Positions 15,997 through 22,801 of a stretch of 34,998 nt of DNA are shown in pieces. The stretch's first letter is position 1. Every line of letters begins with the position of its first letter. A program made the position numbers and the translations under genes. This DNA is from a virus. Location: positions 1-34,998 of the IMG/VR virus record IMGVR_UViG_3300022562_000826, one strand, 5' to 3'. Below the pieces are notes generated by a model that was not told the origin of the DNA, searched no databases, and saw nothing but the letters and a program-made list of their open reading frames with translations.

Positions 15997-16298
15997 GGCG
16001 CGTCGCCCTCCCGCACCCGCGCCATGATGTCGGACGCGCGGAGGAAGAGGACCTTGCGACCGTCGACCTCGATCTCGACGCCCGAGAACTTGCCGTAGAT
16101 CACCGTGTCGCCCACCGCCAGGTCGACCGGCCTGACCTTGCCACCGTCGACGGGCTTGCCAGGCCCCACCGCGATCACTTCGCCCATCGTCGGCTTCTGC
16201 TCGGAGATGTCGGGCAGGATCAGCGAGCCGAACTTCTTCTCGCCCTCCGCGACGAGCGGGGTCACGATCACGCGGTCTTCCATCGGGTCCAGAATCAT
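15993..16298 (-). CDS. groES: Co-chaperonin GroES
   Basis: The 101-residue product aligns by eye over its full length to bacterial GroES (usually about 95-100). It opens MEDRVIVTPL, has a mobile-loop region (EGEKKFGSLILPD), then GEVIAVGPGKP, the roof loop, VGDTVIYGKFSGVEIEVDGR and the closing strand. GroES caps GroEL and allows folding in the closed chamber. No groEL is visible, so it would work with host GroEL, probably on the capsid protein, as T4 gp31 does. It is coupled to the terminase stop (ATGA) and lies in the packaging operon, so it would be made with head proteins. Confidence 0.9.
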   Translation of the reverse strand: MILDPMEDRVIVTPLVAEGEKKFGSLILPDISEQKPTMGEVIAVGPGKPVDGGKVRPVDLAVGDTVIYGKFSGVEIEVDGRKVLFLRASDIMARVREGDAP

Positions 16299-17962
16299 GC
16301 GGCTGCTCCCTCACGTTTGAGTTTCTGCTGGACTGCCTTCTTCATGCGCTCGAAGCCGTCGTCGAAGTTCCTGTCCTTCGGCGCCTCGGGCACCTTGCCC
16401 TTCTTCGGCGGCCGGAAGTGGCTCATCACGAGGTAGCGCAGCGCAGCGATCAGGTCGGCGCCGTCAGCGGTGTCGTCGTCCGGGTCGTCGGTCTGCGCGC
16501 GGTCGGCGTCGTTCTTCGGCTTCGGCGTCGGGTAGCGCCACTGCCCGATCTCGAAGAGCAGCCGCGAGTCGGCCATCGGCTGGCCCTCGCTCGCTGCGTT
16601 CTGGCCGCGGTACCAGACCTTGCCATCCTCGGCGACGTCGCGCGAGATCAACAGCGTGCCCCGCTCGAGCATGTTGTTCAGCACCTTCGTGCCGGTCGCG
16701 CGCGCCTTCGACTCGCCACGCACCGCACGCACCCGGAACGGCGAGCCGATGCGCTGGAACTCGACGTTCAGCTCGTTGATGTCGGTCGGGTTCGCGCAGT
16801 CGCCCCACAGCCTCGTGTCGGGCGGCGCGCCCCAGTCGGTCAGGTGGTTGTGAATCCAGCGCGCGCGCACCGAGAGGTTCTGCTTCTGGCTGAAGTATTC
16901 CTTGACGATGTGCAGCCGGCCGGCGTGGTCGACCATCCCGTGGACCAGGCCGAACCGCCAGTACTGGAAGTCGAGCCCGCAGACGTGGGTCCAGCCCTTG
17001 CCACCGCGTGGGCTCGGCTCGTTCGCAGCGAGCGCCATCTCGCGGGTGAACGTCTCGAGGTTGCGGCCCGGATCGTAGGACGACAGCGCGAGGCCGGCAG
17101 GCTTCGCGAACTTGCCGAACAGCCGCGCGGCGAGCTCGGCGGGGTTGCCCGCGAACTGGCGCCGGACGAACTCGATCTGCTCCTCGCCGATCGATGGGTT
17201 GTCCATCAGGCCGGCGTGGCTGCACCACACGTCCGGGTCGGTGCCGCGCTGCCATGACAGGTACATGCGGAAGTACAGCCAGGTCAGCCCAAGCAGCGGT
17301 GTCGCGGTCGTGAGCGTGCGCCCACCGAACCGCACGAGCCGGAGCATCAGCTCGTTCCAGATCGCCTCGGGGTGCTCCTCGTCCATCCAGCAGAAGTGGA
17401 CCTTCGCCGACTGGTAGCTCTTCCGGCCCTGCTGCACCGACTTGCCGACGATGCGACTGAGCGTGCCGTCGTCTGCGCGGACCACGATCGTGCGCCGGCC
17501 TGGCGTCGACTTGAACGGCTCCGGCGCGAGGATGATGCGCTCGGGCGGTATCCACGTGAGCAGCTCGGGGAGCAGGATGTTCTCCCACAGCTCCCAGGTC
17601 AGCGCGCTAGCCCAAATCAGCGCCGAGCCCTGGACCCTGATGTGCGGGTGGCGCTTGAGCGCGACCATCGCGCACTCCTGCGCGCCCTCGGTCGTCTTGC
17701 CGACCTGATTGCCCCAGAACAGGAAGCGGTGGCGGTGCGTGGCGCTGGCGAGGAACGCCTCGACCTGCTTCTCGTGCAGGCTGCCGGGCACCATCTCGCC
17801 GATGTAGCTGCCGTCGTACTCCCAGAGCGTGTCGGTGAAGCTCGGGTCGTGCAGCCGGCGCAGCGGGTCGATCGCGTCCTCCTTGCCGAGCCCGAGCACG
17901 CCACGCAGGCGCTGCCCGATCTGCCACTCGACGAGGGACTCGTGGTCGATCGCTGGGATCAC
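16295..17962 (-). CDS. terL: Terminase large subunit (packaging ATPase/nuclease)
   Basis: The 555-residue protein has the full set of terminase motifs. Walker A is GNQVGKT at residues 84-90. Walker B with catalytic glutamate is VHFCWMDEEH, acidic residues 194-196. The coupling motif TTATP lies at 218-222. The RNase H-like nuclease begins at GLDFQYWRFG (D331), with D388 in WGDCAN and a late acidic cluster DGADLIAALRYL. It cuts concatemers and pumps DNA through the portal. The start is GTG 17962, overlapping the upstream stop (GTGA); longer starts would run through that gene. Confidence 0.95.
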   Translation of the reverse strand: MIPAIDHESLVEWQIGQRLRGVLGLGKEDAIDPLRRLHDPSFTDTLWEYDGSYIGEMVPGSLHEKQVEAFLASATHRHRFLFWGNQVGKTTEGAQECAMVALKRHPHIRVQGSALIWASALTWELWENILLPELLTWIPPERIILAPEPFKSTPGRRTIVVRADDGTLSRIVGKSVQQGRKSYQSAKVHFCWMDEEHPEAIWNELMLRLVRFGGRTLTTATPLLGLTWLYFRMYLSWQRGTDPDVWCSHAGLMDNPSIGEEQIEFVRRQFAGNPAELAARLFGKFAKPAGLALSSYDPGRNLETFTREMALAANEPSPRGGKGWTHVCGLDFQYWRFGLVHGMVDHAGRLHIVKEYFSQKQNLSVRARWIHNHLTDWGAPPDTRLWGDCANPTDINELNVEFQRIGSPFRVRAVRGESKARATGTKVLNNMLERGTLLISRDVAEDGKVWYRGQNAASEGQPMADSRLLFEIGQWRYPTPKPKNDADRAQTDDPDDDTADGADLIAALRYLVMSHFRPPKKGKVPEAPKDRNFDDGFERMKKAVQQKLKREGAAA

Positions 17963-18168
17963 AGCGCGCTCCCCACGTCGCCTGTCTTCTCCCACGCGCC
18001 CGTCGCCCAGTCGAGCGTCCACACAGCGCCGTCAGTCGTGACAAGCTCCAGCGCCTCACCGTCCCACCAGATTCGGCTCAACCAGCCGAGCGTCGCATCG
18101 GGGATAGCATGGAAGCTGACCCCATCCATCGGGTGCTTGATCGGCAGGTCGTGGATCTTGATGATCAT
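17959..18168 (-). CDS. Small Trp-rich hypothetical protein
   Basis: The 69-residue product has a beta-strand pattern with many Trp (GWLSRIWWDGEALELV, AVWTLDWATGAWEKTG), resembling a small beta-barrel or propeller blade. It sits between the TerS-like and TerL genes and is coupled to TerL by GTGA. No known motif. A packaging accessory role is only suggested by position. Confidence 0.6.
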   Translation of the reverse strand: MIIKIHDLPIKHPMDGVSFHAIPDATLGWLSRIWWDGEALELVTTDGAVWTLDWATGAWEKTGDVGSAL

Positions 18169-18175
18169 TGGTCGC

Positions 18176-18655
18176 TCACCCGTCGTTCCTCTTCTGCGCG
18201 AGGATCGGCACCCAGGCCTCGGCGATCTTCTGACCGATGTCGGCGCCGTTGTCGAGCGGCAGCAGCACCTCGTTCGCGGCGGAGATCAGGTTGTCGACCA
18301 GCTCCTCGTCGTAGCCGACCTTCGGCGGCCCGAACCCGTACTTCGCCATCAGGTCGAGCGCCTTGGCGCGGTCGGACGGCGAGGGAGCGAGCTTCGCGAC
18401 GTCCTTCGCGGTGAGGTCGCTCACGTACCCGCACTTCGGGCACTTCTCCCTGAACAGCGGGACGGTGCCGGTCGCGATGTCCTGCAGCACCTGCCTGTTC
18501 TCGTCGAACGAGCTACGCAGGTCGCGTCTGATCGCTGAGGTCGGACGGCCTGGGCCACCTGGGTCTCCGGGTGCGCCACCGCGGCGTATCGCTCCGCCGT
18601 GCGGTTGTGGCACTAGCTCGCCGGGCTTTCCACCGGGCTTTTTCGGTTCGCTCAA
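18176..18655 (-). CDS. Putative terminase small subunit
   Basis: The 159-residue protein begins with a Gly/Pro-rich segment ending GGPGRPTSAIRRDLRSSF, followed by a helical body (PSDRAKALDLMAKYGFGPPK). This build, a GRP-type N-terminus then an LMAKYG-like helix, recurs in phage small terminases, and the gene directly precedes TerL. A single CPKCG pair near residue 72 may be half of a zinc site. The only start before an in-frame stop is TTG 18655 without a good ribosome site; an internal GTG about 14 codons on is the alternative. Confidence 0.5.
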   Translation of the reverse strand: MSEPKKPGGKPGELVPQPHGGAIRRGGAPGDPGGPGRPTSAIRRDLRSSFDENRQVLQDIATGTVPLFREKCPKCGYVSDLTAKDVAKLAPSPSDRAKALDLMAKYGFGPPKVGYDEELVDNLISAANEVLLPLDNGADIGQKIAEAWVPILAQKRNDG

Positions 18656-18700
18656 GTTCGCCGCAGGTGCTCGAGGCTGCTGTGGGTCACTCCGGCGAAG

Positions 18701-19228
18701 CTACACCGCGCTGCCTGGTGGGAGCAAGTTTCGCGTCGCGGCCAGCCGCCTGATCGCCTCGTCCGCCGTCTTCAACGGGAAGGTCGCCCGGTAGGAGTCC
18801 CCGGCCGGCCCAACCTCGCCTTCATCGTAGAAGCTCAACGTCAGCGTGGTCTCGAGTGTGTCGTGCGGGTACAGCACCTTCGTGCCGCCCGCGTAGCCGC
18901 GCTCGCGCCACTCGCTTGTCACGCGCATGATCGCATCGTCGGCGACGTCGGCCGGCTTCCTGCTGCCCCAGTCGACGCGGTACCTGACACCGGACGCTCG
19001 GCAATACTCCTCGGCCTCGATCGTCAGGGTGAACAGCAGATCGTTGCCCACACGATTGGCCTGCACCATTGGGATGATGCCGACCCCGAGCACGCCGTCT
19101 GGCCCGTAGACCTGCAGGATCAGGCACGGCTCGTCAACGTCGTCCCACCAGCTACCGGCCGGCATCGCCGCGACGACGACCAGCCCCAGCGATCGGCGCA
19201 GGAACTCGGCGCGGTCGATGTCGCTCAT
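18701..19228 (-). CDS. Hypothetical protein with Tat-like N-terminal segment
   Basis: The 175-residue product starts at ATG 19228 behind AGGAGG. Its N-terminus (DRAEFLRRSLGLVVVAAMPA) closely resembles Tat signals such as RREFLRRSL but has Ala in place of the second arginine. The body is an alpha/beta protein (LILQVYGPDGVLGVGIIPMV, YRVDWGSRKPADVADDAIMR). It may be exported, lipid-anchored or soluble. No catalytic motif is recognised. Confidence 0.6.
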   Translation of the reverse strand: MSDIDRAEFLRRSLGLVVVAAMPAGSWWDDVDEPCLILQVYGPDGVLGVGIIPMVQANRVGNDLLFTLTIEAEEYCRASGVRYRVDWGSRKPADVADDAIMRVTSEWRERGYAGGTKVLYPHDTLETTLTLSFYDEGEVGPAGDSYRATFPLKTADEAIRRLAATRNLLPPGSAV

Positions 19229-19458
19229 GGCTCCTCCTCGTCGTCTATGCCGTCGTCTGTGGTGAGGAGATGTGATCGATCCTTGATGGCATGCGGGACG
19301 GCACTGGCGGCTTCTACTTCCGCTTCGAGGCCAGCGATGTATGCCGCCCACCGATCGAAGTAGCACGACACCCCTTCGTAGCCCTTGGCCTCTGCGTCGC
19401 GATAGTCATGCTCTAGGCGACCCCTCAGCTCGCTCCATCTGCTCTGTCCTGTGCTCAT
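19225..19458 (-). CDS. Small acidic hypothetical protein
   Basis: The 77-residue product starts at ATG 19458 behind AGGAG. It is helical (WSELRGRLEHDYRDAEAKGY, WAAYIAGLEAEVEAAS) with an acidic tail DGIDDEEEP. It overlaps both neighbours by ATGA. Family not recognised. Confidence 0.55.
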   Translation of the reverse strand: MSTGQSRWSELRGRLEHDYRDAEAKGYEGVSCYFDRWAAYIAGLEAEVEAASAVPHAIKDRSHLLTTDDGIDDEEEP

Positions 19459-19736
19459 GGCTCTACTCCTTCTCTCAGGTGGCGAGCGGCGCGTAGTAAA
19501 TCGTGCTCGCCCACAGCTACTATCGTCTCGCCGTGCCGTGTCCGCACCCATTCCTCCAACGCCTGCGCCAACACCTCCCGTGCGGCGTCCAGGGTGTAGA
19601 GCGGGACGACAGAGTAGCCCTTGCGCTTGCGAACTTCCTCGCGCCACTCCTCGACCGTTGTCCCGCTCACCGCTGCCAGCAATACCCTACCGTCCGGTAT
19701 CTGCCAGCCCCACGCGGTCGGCTCCACCTTGCTCAT
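19455..19736 (-). CDS. Small hypothetical protein
   Basis: The 93-residue product opens with beta strands (TAWGWQIPDGRVLLAAVSG) and continues as two helices (TVEEWREEVRKRKG, AREVLAQALEEWVRTRHG). It starts at ATG 19736 in the same junction word as its neighbours. It looks like a small alpha/beta domain of unknown role. Confidence 0.55.
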   Translation of the reverse strand: MSKVEPTAWGWQIPDGRVLLAAVSGTTVEEWREEVRKRKGYSVVPLYTLDAAREVLAQALEEWVRTRHGETIVAVGEHDLLRAARHLREGVEP

Positions 19737-19999
19737 GGCTCTACCCTCCAGGCCTCCGGGTCCGCGTTCGCGATGCACTCACGCACCGTCGCGTCGCTGA
19801 GCCCGAACATCCGCGCAGCGATCTGCTCCCACTGCTCTGTGCGCGCCTCCGCGATGTGGGCGCGCTCGACGGCCATGGCGAGCTGGTCCCGCAGGTCGTC
19901 GTTGCGCTGGCCGAGCACGTTGATGATCACCACGAAGATCGCGCAGAATGCGATCACGGCGGCAGCGGCCAGCGCCTCGCCCAGGTGGTCGTCGCTCAT
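19733..19999 (-). CDS. Small single-span membrane protein
   Basis: The 88-residue product has one membrane helix (LAAAAVIAFCAIFVVIINVL, residues 9-28) followed by a helical, heptad-patterned soluble part (DQLAMAVERAHIAEARTEQW). N-terminal ATG 19999 overlaps the preceding stop. The build, membrane anchor plus coiled coil, occurs in phage spanin-like and superinfection-exclusion proteins, but neither can be claimed. Confidence 0.6.
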   Translation of the reverse strand: MSDDHLGEALAAAAVIAFCAIFVVIINVLGQRNDDLRDQLAMAVERAHIAEARTEQWEQIAARMFGLSDATVRECIANADPEAWRVEP

Positions 20000-20256
20000 G
20001 CGTCGTTCCCCCTCATCTCGCTCAGGACCACCCCGAGCATCGACGTCAGGATCGCTTCGTCGACCTTGGCCTCGCCGCCATACGCGACCCACGCCTCCTC
20101 GGCCCACTTGCGGACGTCTTCCTTCACCGTGTCCCTGTGGATCGGCGGGAGGTGCCCCTCGCCGATACGGATGATCGCGTAGGTCAGGCCGGCGCAGAAC
20201 TGCGCCTTCGCCATCCCGTGTACCGCCGCCAACATCTCCTTCGTGTCCGGGTCCAT
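19996..20256 (-). CDS. Small hypothetical helical protein
   Basis: Starting at ATG 20256, with a clear AGGAGG eight bases before, the product has 86 residues. An N-terminal helix (TKEMLAAVHGMAKAQF) is followed by a moderately hydrophobic stretch and helices rich in Glu and Lys. It is the first gene after the hairpin at 20275-20300. Family not recognised. Confidence 0.6.
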   Translation of the reverse strand: MDPDTKEMLAAVHGMAKAQFCAGLTYAIIRIGEGHLPPIHRDTVKEDVRKWAEEAWVAYGGEAKVDEAILTSMLGVVLSEMRGNDA

Positions 20257-20274
20257 CGGAACCTCCTGGGTTGG

Positions 20275-20300
20275 GCGGGAGCCCCCGGAGGGGCCCCCGC
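20275..20300 (-). terminator. 11-bp hairpin with UCCG loop
   Basis: Arms 20275-20285 and 20290-20300 pair over 11 bp; on the minus-strand RNA all positions pair with one G-U wobble, closed by C(UCCG)G, again a UNCG-type stable tetraloop. It lies 6 bp past the stop of the gene ending at 20307. No T-run follows, and the ribosome site of the next gene starts a few bases on. It may be a leaky terminator or RNA stabiliser. Confidence 0.6.
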
Positions 20301-20306
20301 TGTTCG

Positions 20307-20513
20307 TCACGCCGCGTTCTCCGCGGGGTGCTTCTTCCGCCTGCTGCCCTTCGCGCTGAGCAGCTGCTCGGTGTACGCCTCGCCCAACGCGCGCAGCTGC
20401 TCCTCGCTGAACTCGCTGAGCGGCACAGACGAGCCGCGCTTCTGGCCCGGCAGCTTCACGCGCAGGAAGCTCGGCACGGCCGGGACCTCGATCTCCACCT
20501 CGAACTTTGCCAC
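20307..20513 (-). CDS. Small basic hypothetical protein
   Basis: From GTG 20513, four bases after an AGGAGGG ribosome site, the product has 68 residues: a beta-strand N-terminus (AKFEVEIEVPAVPSFLRVKL) and a helix (SEEQLRALGEAYTEQLLSAK) with a lysine/arginine-rich tail. It lies between the hairpin and the helicase-loader-like gene. Family not recognised. Confidence 0.6.
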   Translation of the reverse strand: MAKFEVEIEVPAVPSFLRVKLPGQKRGSSVPLSEFSEEQLRALGEAYTEQLLSAKGSRRKKHPAENAA

Positions 20514-20521
20514 AGTCCCTC

Positions 20522-20998
20522 CTAGTTGCTGAGGCCGACGATCGGAACGCCAGCCTGCTGGTGTCTGACCCGGTCGTGGATTACGCCGAGTCGCTTCGTG
20601 GGTGGCGGATCGTCTGGCTGACGTTTCCGCATCACCCGCTTCTTGTGATCCCACACGGCGCGCTTCGCGAGCGGGTCGGTGACCACACGCATCACGGCGC
20701 CACAGATCGGGCACGGGCCGTCCTGCAGCTGGTTCCAGTCCGCCGTCTCCGCGACGCGCCTGTCGCCGTAGCTCTCGCTCTCGAGTCGCCTGATGATCAC
20801 GAGCAGCTGTCCGGGCTTCGGGAAGAACTGGCGCTCGGATCGCATGTACTCGACCACAGCCTCTTCGAGGTGCCGCGGGTCGACCTCGCCCAGCGCACGC
20901 CGCCACGTGGCCACCATGTCGTCGCGATCGCCGTCGGGCCGCTTGTAGACGCTCGCCAGGTCCTTCAGCGCGCGCCGCACGTCTAGGTCTGTCACCAT
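20522..20998 (-). CDS. Putative helicase-loader-like replication protein
   Basis: The 158-residue product has an N-terminal helical domain (DMVATWRRALGEVDPRHLEE followed by AVVEYMRSERQFFPKPGQLL) of the kind found in G39P/DnaC-type phage loaders, where the FFPKPxxL motif closes the domain. A CPICG zinc-like pair and a basic C-terminal half follow. It directly follows the initiator gene and overlaps it by 7 bases, the usual initiator-loader order. The call is by pattern and context. Confidence 0.55.
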   Translation of the reverse strand: MVTDLDVRRALKDLASVYKRPDGDRDDMVATWRRALGEVDPRHLEEAVVEYMRSERQFFPKPGQLLVIIRRLESESYGDRRVAETADWNQLQDGPCPICGAVMRVVTDPLAKRAVWDHKKRVMRKRQPDDPPPTKRLGVIHDRVRHQQAGVPIVGLSN

Positions 20999-21681
20999 GT
21001 CTCACCCCCGTCGTCTTTCTGCTCCTCGATCACGCTCTCGAGTATCCGGCGGAAGAGCCGCCCGTTGTACGCCTTCTCCTCGGCGACCAGCCGCGTGACC
21101 GCGATCGTGAGGCACTGGTCGCGGTTCACGCCGTTCGCCTTGCGCCAGACGGCCGCGTCGGTGCCCTCCTGCCCGTCCCAGCCGTAGAGCCCCCGGATCG
21201 CCTTTACGGCCATAGTGCTCAACCTGGCCCATGGGTCGTGCGCGTCGTGCGGCTCGTCGTTCCCATCTCCCTGATCGTTGATAGTAGATCGTAGATCGTA
21301 GATATGGGTCGACGATCCTTCGTCGACGCTTCGACGATCTTTCGTCGAATGCTCAGAAATCGGGTCCAGGCAAGCACTTAGGTTGGGCCTGTCGATCTTC
21401 TGGTGGCTCCAGTTGACGATTTGGATCACCGCCTGGCCTGAGCGTGTCTTGCCGCGCTTGATGACCCCGATGCGCGAAAGCTCGTCGAGGCTTCGTCGAC
21501 ACGTCGTCGAATCGTCGTAAGGGAAGAGCAGGCCGTCGATTAGACGAACGGAATCGATCAGGCGGCCGGCGTCGTCGGCCTGCGAGATGAGCCCGAGGAA
21601 CACGAGACGTGTCAGCGGGTCGAGCGGGCCCAGCTTCTCGTCAGCCCAGAACTCGGGCTTGATGGTGCGGATGCGGGCCAT
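20992..21681 (-). CDS. Replication initiator (winged-helix, lambda O-like organisation)
   Basis: From ATG 21681 the product has 229 residues. It opens MARIRTIKPEFWADEKLGPL, a well known start of phage replication proteins, then a winged-helix domain (TRLVFLGLISQADDAGRL to VIQIVNWSHQ, about residues 20-95). A polar linker (about 105-155) carries the repeats described separately, and a C-terminal helical domain ends in a likely loader-binding region. The ATG is preceded only by a G-run that can be sequestered by upstream RNA, and by the stop of a leader ORF five bases away, so translation is probably coupled. Confidence 0.75.
   Translation of the reverse strand: MARIRTIKPEFWADEKLGPLDPLTRLVFLGLISQADDAGRLIDSVRLIDGLLFPYDDSTTCRRSLDELSRIGVIKRGKTRSGQAVIQIVNWSHQKIDRPNLSACLDPISEHSTKDRRSVDEGSSTHIYDLRSTINDQGDGNDEPHDAHDPWARLSTMAVKAIRGLYGWDGQEGTDAAVWRKANGVNRDQCLTIAVTRLVAEEKAYNGRLFRRILESVIEEQKDDGGETW
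21284..21348. repeat. Iteron-like heptamer array with adjacent AT-richer 7-mers; candidate origin
   Basis: Inside the initiator gene linker, heptamers TCGACGA (21309), TCGTCGA (21320), TCGACGA (21331) and TCGTCGA (21342) alternate in orientation with an exact 11-bp pitch, so they form two 18-bp palindromes 22 bp apart. Directly beside them GTAGATC, GTAGATC and GTAGATA repeat at 21284, 21291 and 21298 in an AT-richer stretch. An origin inside the initiator gene is known from lambda O. The spacing is visible; origin function is inferred. Confidence 0.55.
21482..21510. repeat. Three direct TCGTCGA heptamers at 11-bp pitch
   Basis: TCGTCGA occurs at 21482, 21493 and 21504, each exactly 11 bp from the next and all in the same orientation, within the winged-helix part of the initiator gene. 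A fourth, weaker TCGT start lies at 21515. The word is the same as in the array at 21309-21348. Confidence 0.5.
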
Positions 21682-21683
21682 GA

Positions 21684-21776
21684 CTAAAGCCCCCCCGAAC
21701 GGTCCCGGTTGGACCCAGAGGCGCACGGAGGCAGCGACTGACCGGAGTTGTCGGGGGGGCTATAGAATCGTCTCAT
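21684..21776 (-). CDS. 30-residue leader peptide upstream of the initiator
   Basis: An ATG at 21776 follows a textbook ribosome site (GGAGGTAGCACC before ATG) and opens a 30-codon frame ending at TAG 21684, two bases before the initiator ATG. The peptide is Ser, Pro, Gly and Arg-rich, with a Pro-Pro pair near each end of its first half (YSPPDN, LPPCAS). Its coding RNA holds both arms of an 11-bp stem whose 3' arm is the only purine-rich element before the initiator start. It is best read as a translated leader controlling the initiator; the peptide itself may have no function. Confidence 0.6.
   Translation of the reverse strand: MRRFYSPPDNSGQSLPPCASGSNRDRSGGL
21688..21761 (-). promoter_or_regulatory. 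Long-range stem over the initiator ribosome-binding region
   Basis: On the minus-strand RNA, AGCCCCCCCGA (21761-21751) can pair perfectly with UCGGGGGGGCU (21698-21688), 52 bases later. The 3' arm lies 7 to 17 bases before the initiator ATG. Ribosomes translating the leader ORF would open this stem, so initiator output would depend on leader translation. A smaller GGUCC/GGACC hairpin sits in the loop. Confidence 0.5.
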
Positions 21777-21815
21777 GGTGCTACCTCCGTTTCGTGTTCT
21801 GGGTCCGGGTCGATC

Positions 21816-21941
21816 TTACTTCCACCACTCACGCCGGGCAAGTCTGTCGCGACGCATCGCCCACGCGCTGCCGAAGATGGTGACGAGCAGCGAGGCGACG
21901 AGGAGGAGCGCGGCCACGATCACGCGCAGCCTGTCGCTCAC
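21816..21941 (-). CDS. 41-residue single-span membrane peptide
   Basis: GTG 21941 overlaps the upstream stop (GTGA) and opens a 41-codon frame to 21816. The peptide has a basic start (SDRLRV), one membrane helix (IVAALLLVASLLVTIFGSAW) and a basic end (RRDRLARREWWK). Coupling and a clear membrane helix support it as a gene. Function unknown. Confidence 0.6.
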   Translation of the reverse strand: MSDRLRVIVAALLLVASLLVTIFGSAWAMRRDRLARREWWK

Positions 21942-22132
21942 GCCTGCCCGCCCTCGATCAGCTTGCCACACGCCAGGCACGCCCACCGCCTGCCGTACTT
22001 CCGCTCCGGCCTGGGCCGCGGGCAGCCGCATCGTTGCGACGCGAGATGCTCCTGCCGCTCGGCCTCGCGCTTGCGGCGCTTGAACTCGGCGATCTCCTCC
22101 GACATGTGACTCTCGTGCCACCTACCGCCCAT
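21938..22132 (-). CDS. Small zinc-ribbon-like protein
   Basis: The 64-residue product starts at ATG 22132 after AGGAGGTGGACC. A basic helix (EFKRRKREAERQEHLASQ) leads to RCGCPRP and WACLACGKL, giving two Cys pairs that could bind one zinc. A start at the Met ten residues on is possible. Such basic zinc ribbons usually bind nucleic acid. It sits between the resolvase and initiator genes. Confidence 0.6.
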   Translation of the reverse strand: MGGRWHESHMSEEIAEFKRRKREAERQEHLASQRCGCPRPRPERKYGRRWACLACGKLIEGGQA

Positions 22133-22487
22133 GGTCCACCTCCTCGAGTGTTAGCTCCAGCCCACGATCCTTCCGGTCGATCTCCTGCGTGACGGCCGCG
22201 AGGCGCACGTTCTTCGCCCGGTCATCGACGATGTAGCCTCTCGTCCGCAGCCAGTCCAGCGCGTGTTTCAGCCTTGCCCGCAGGTTGTCGGCGTCCATCT
22301 CGTTCCACAGCCGGAAGTGCGCCGTGATCTCGACGCTCTCGAACGGCTGCGGCGGCGGCGGCGGCAAGAGCCTGAACAGCTGGCGGTCGTCGCAGTCGCC
22401 GAAGAAGTTCTGCCGCCGCCGGTTCCGCACAGCCCAGTGACCGCGCTCGTTGCCGATGTCCGGCGGCACGGGCAACAGCAGCCTCAC
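22122..22487 (-). CDS. RusA-like Holliday junction resolvase
   Basis: From GTG 22487 (GTGA overlap) the product has 121 residues, the size of RusA. The motif MDADNLRARLKHALDWL (about 64-80) and GYIVDDRAKNVRL (84-96) match the RusA pattern of paired Asp in DxDN and a later DD, which bind the metal ions. NERGHWAVRNRRR near the start matches the N-terminal NxxxHWxxR pattern of the family. It would cut branched recombination or replication intermediates before packaging. It follows the recombination genes. Confidence 0.75.
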   Translation of the reverse strand: MRLLLPVPPDIGNERGHWAVRNRRRQNFFGDCDDRQLFRLLPPPPPQPFESVEITAHFRLWNEMDADNLRARLKHALDWLRTRGYIVDDRAKNVRLAAVTQEIDRKDRGLELTLEEVDHGR

Positions 22488-22801
22488 GTCGTCAGTCTCC
22501 GCGTCGAAAAGAAGCCGGCCAGCTCGGGCTCGCGCTCCATGAGCAGCCGAGCGTACCTGCTCCGGTAGTTGTTGTTCAGCTTGAAGTCCTCTGTCTCGTC
22601 CGGCAGCCCCTCGATGATGCGGTTCCACCGCAGCACCTCGAAGAGCATCCCGATCCCCAGCCGCGTGCGCCCGCGCGCCCTGGCCCGAAAACACATGGAC
22701 CGAAGCTCGTCGTATACCTCCGGGTGGCGCTGGTGAAACCGCCAGAACTGCCGGTCGATCGGCCCCCTGGGCACCGGAAGGAACTCGAACTCGTAGTTCA
22801 T
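22484..22801 (-). CDS. Conserved phage protein of unknown function
   Basis: The 105-residue product from ATG 22801 has FWRFHQRHPEVYDELRSMCF, then GRTRLGIGMLFEVLRWNRII and KLNNNYRSRYARLLMEREPE. I recognise this as a widespread small phage protein in which a FxxFhxxxPxvy start, a FEvlRw helix and a NNxyxxrYaRl motif are constant, though no function is known to me. It lies between exonuclease and resolvase, joined by ATGA/GTGA overlaps. Confidence 0.7.
   Translation of the reverse strand: MNYEFEFLPVPRGPIDRQFWRFHQRHPEVYDELRSMCFRARARGRTRLGIGMLFEVLRWNRIIEGLPDETEDFKLNNNYRSRYARLLMEREPELAGFFSTRRLTT

Noticed and set aside
18165-18443. Alternative frame overlapping the TerS-like gene and ending in the ATGA before 18168
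   Set aside because: Arg-rich shadow; the frame ending at 18176 has the helical, protein-like pattern.
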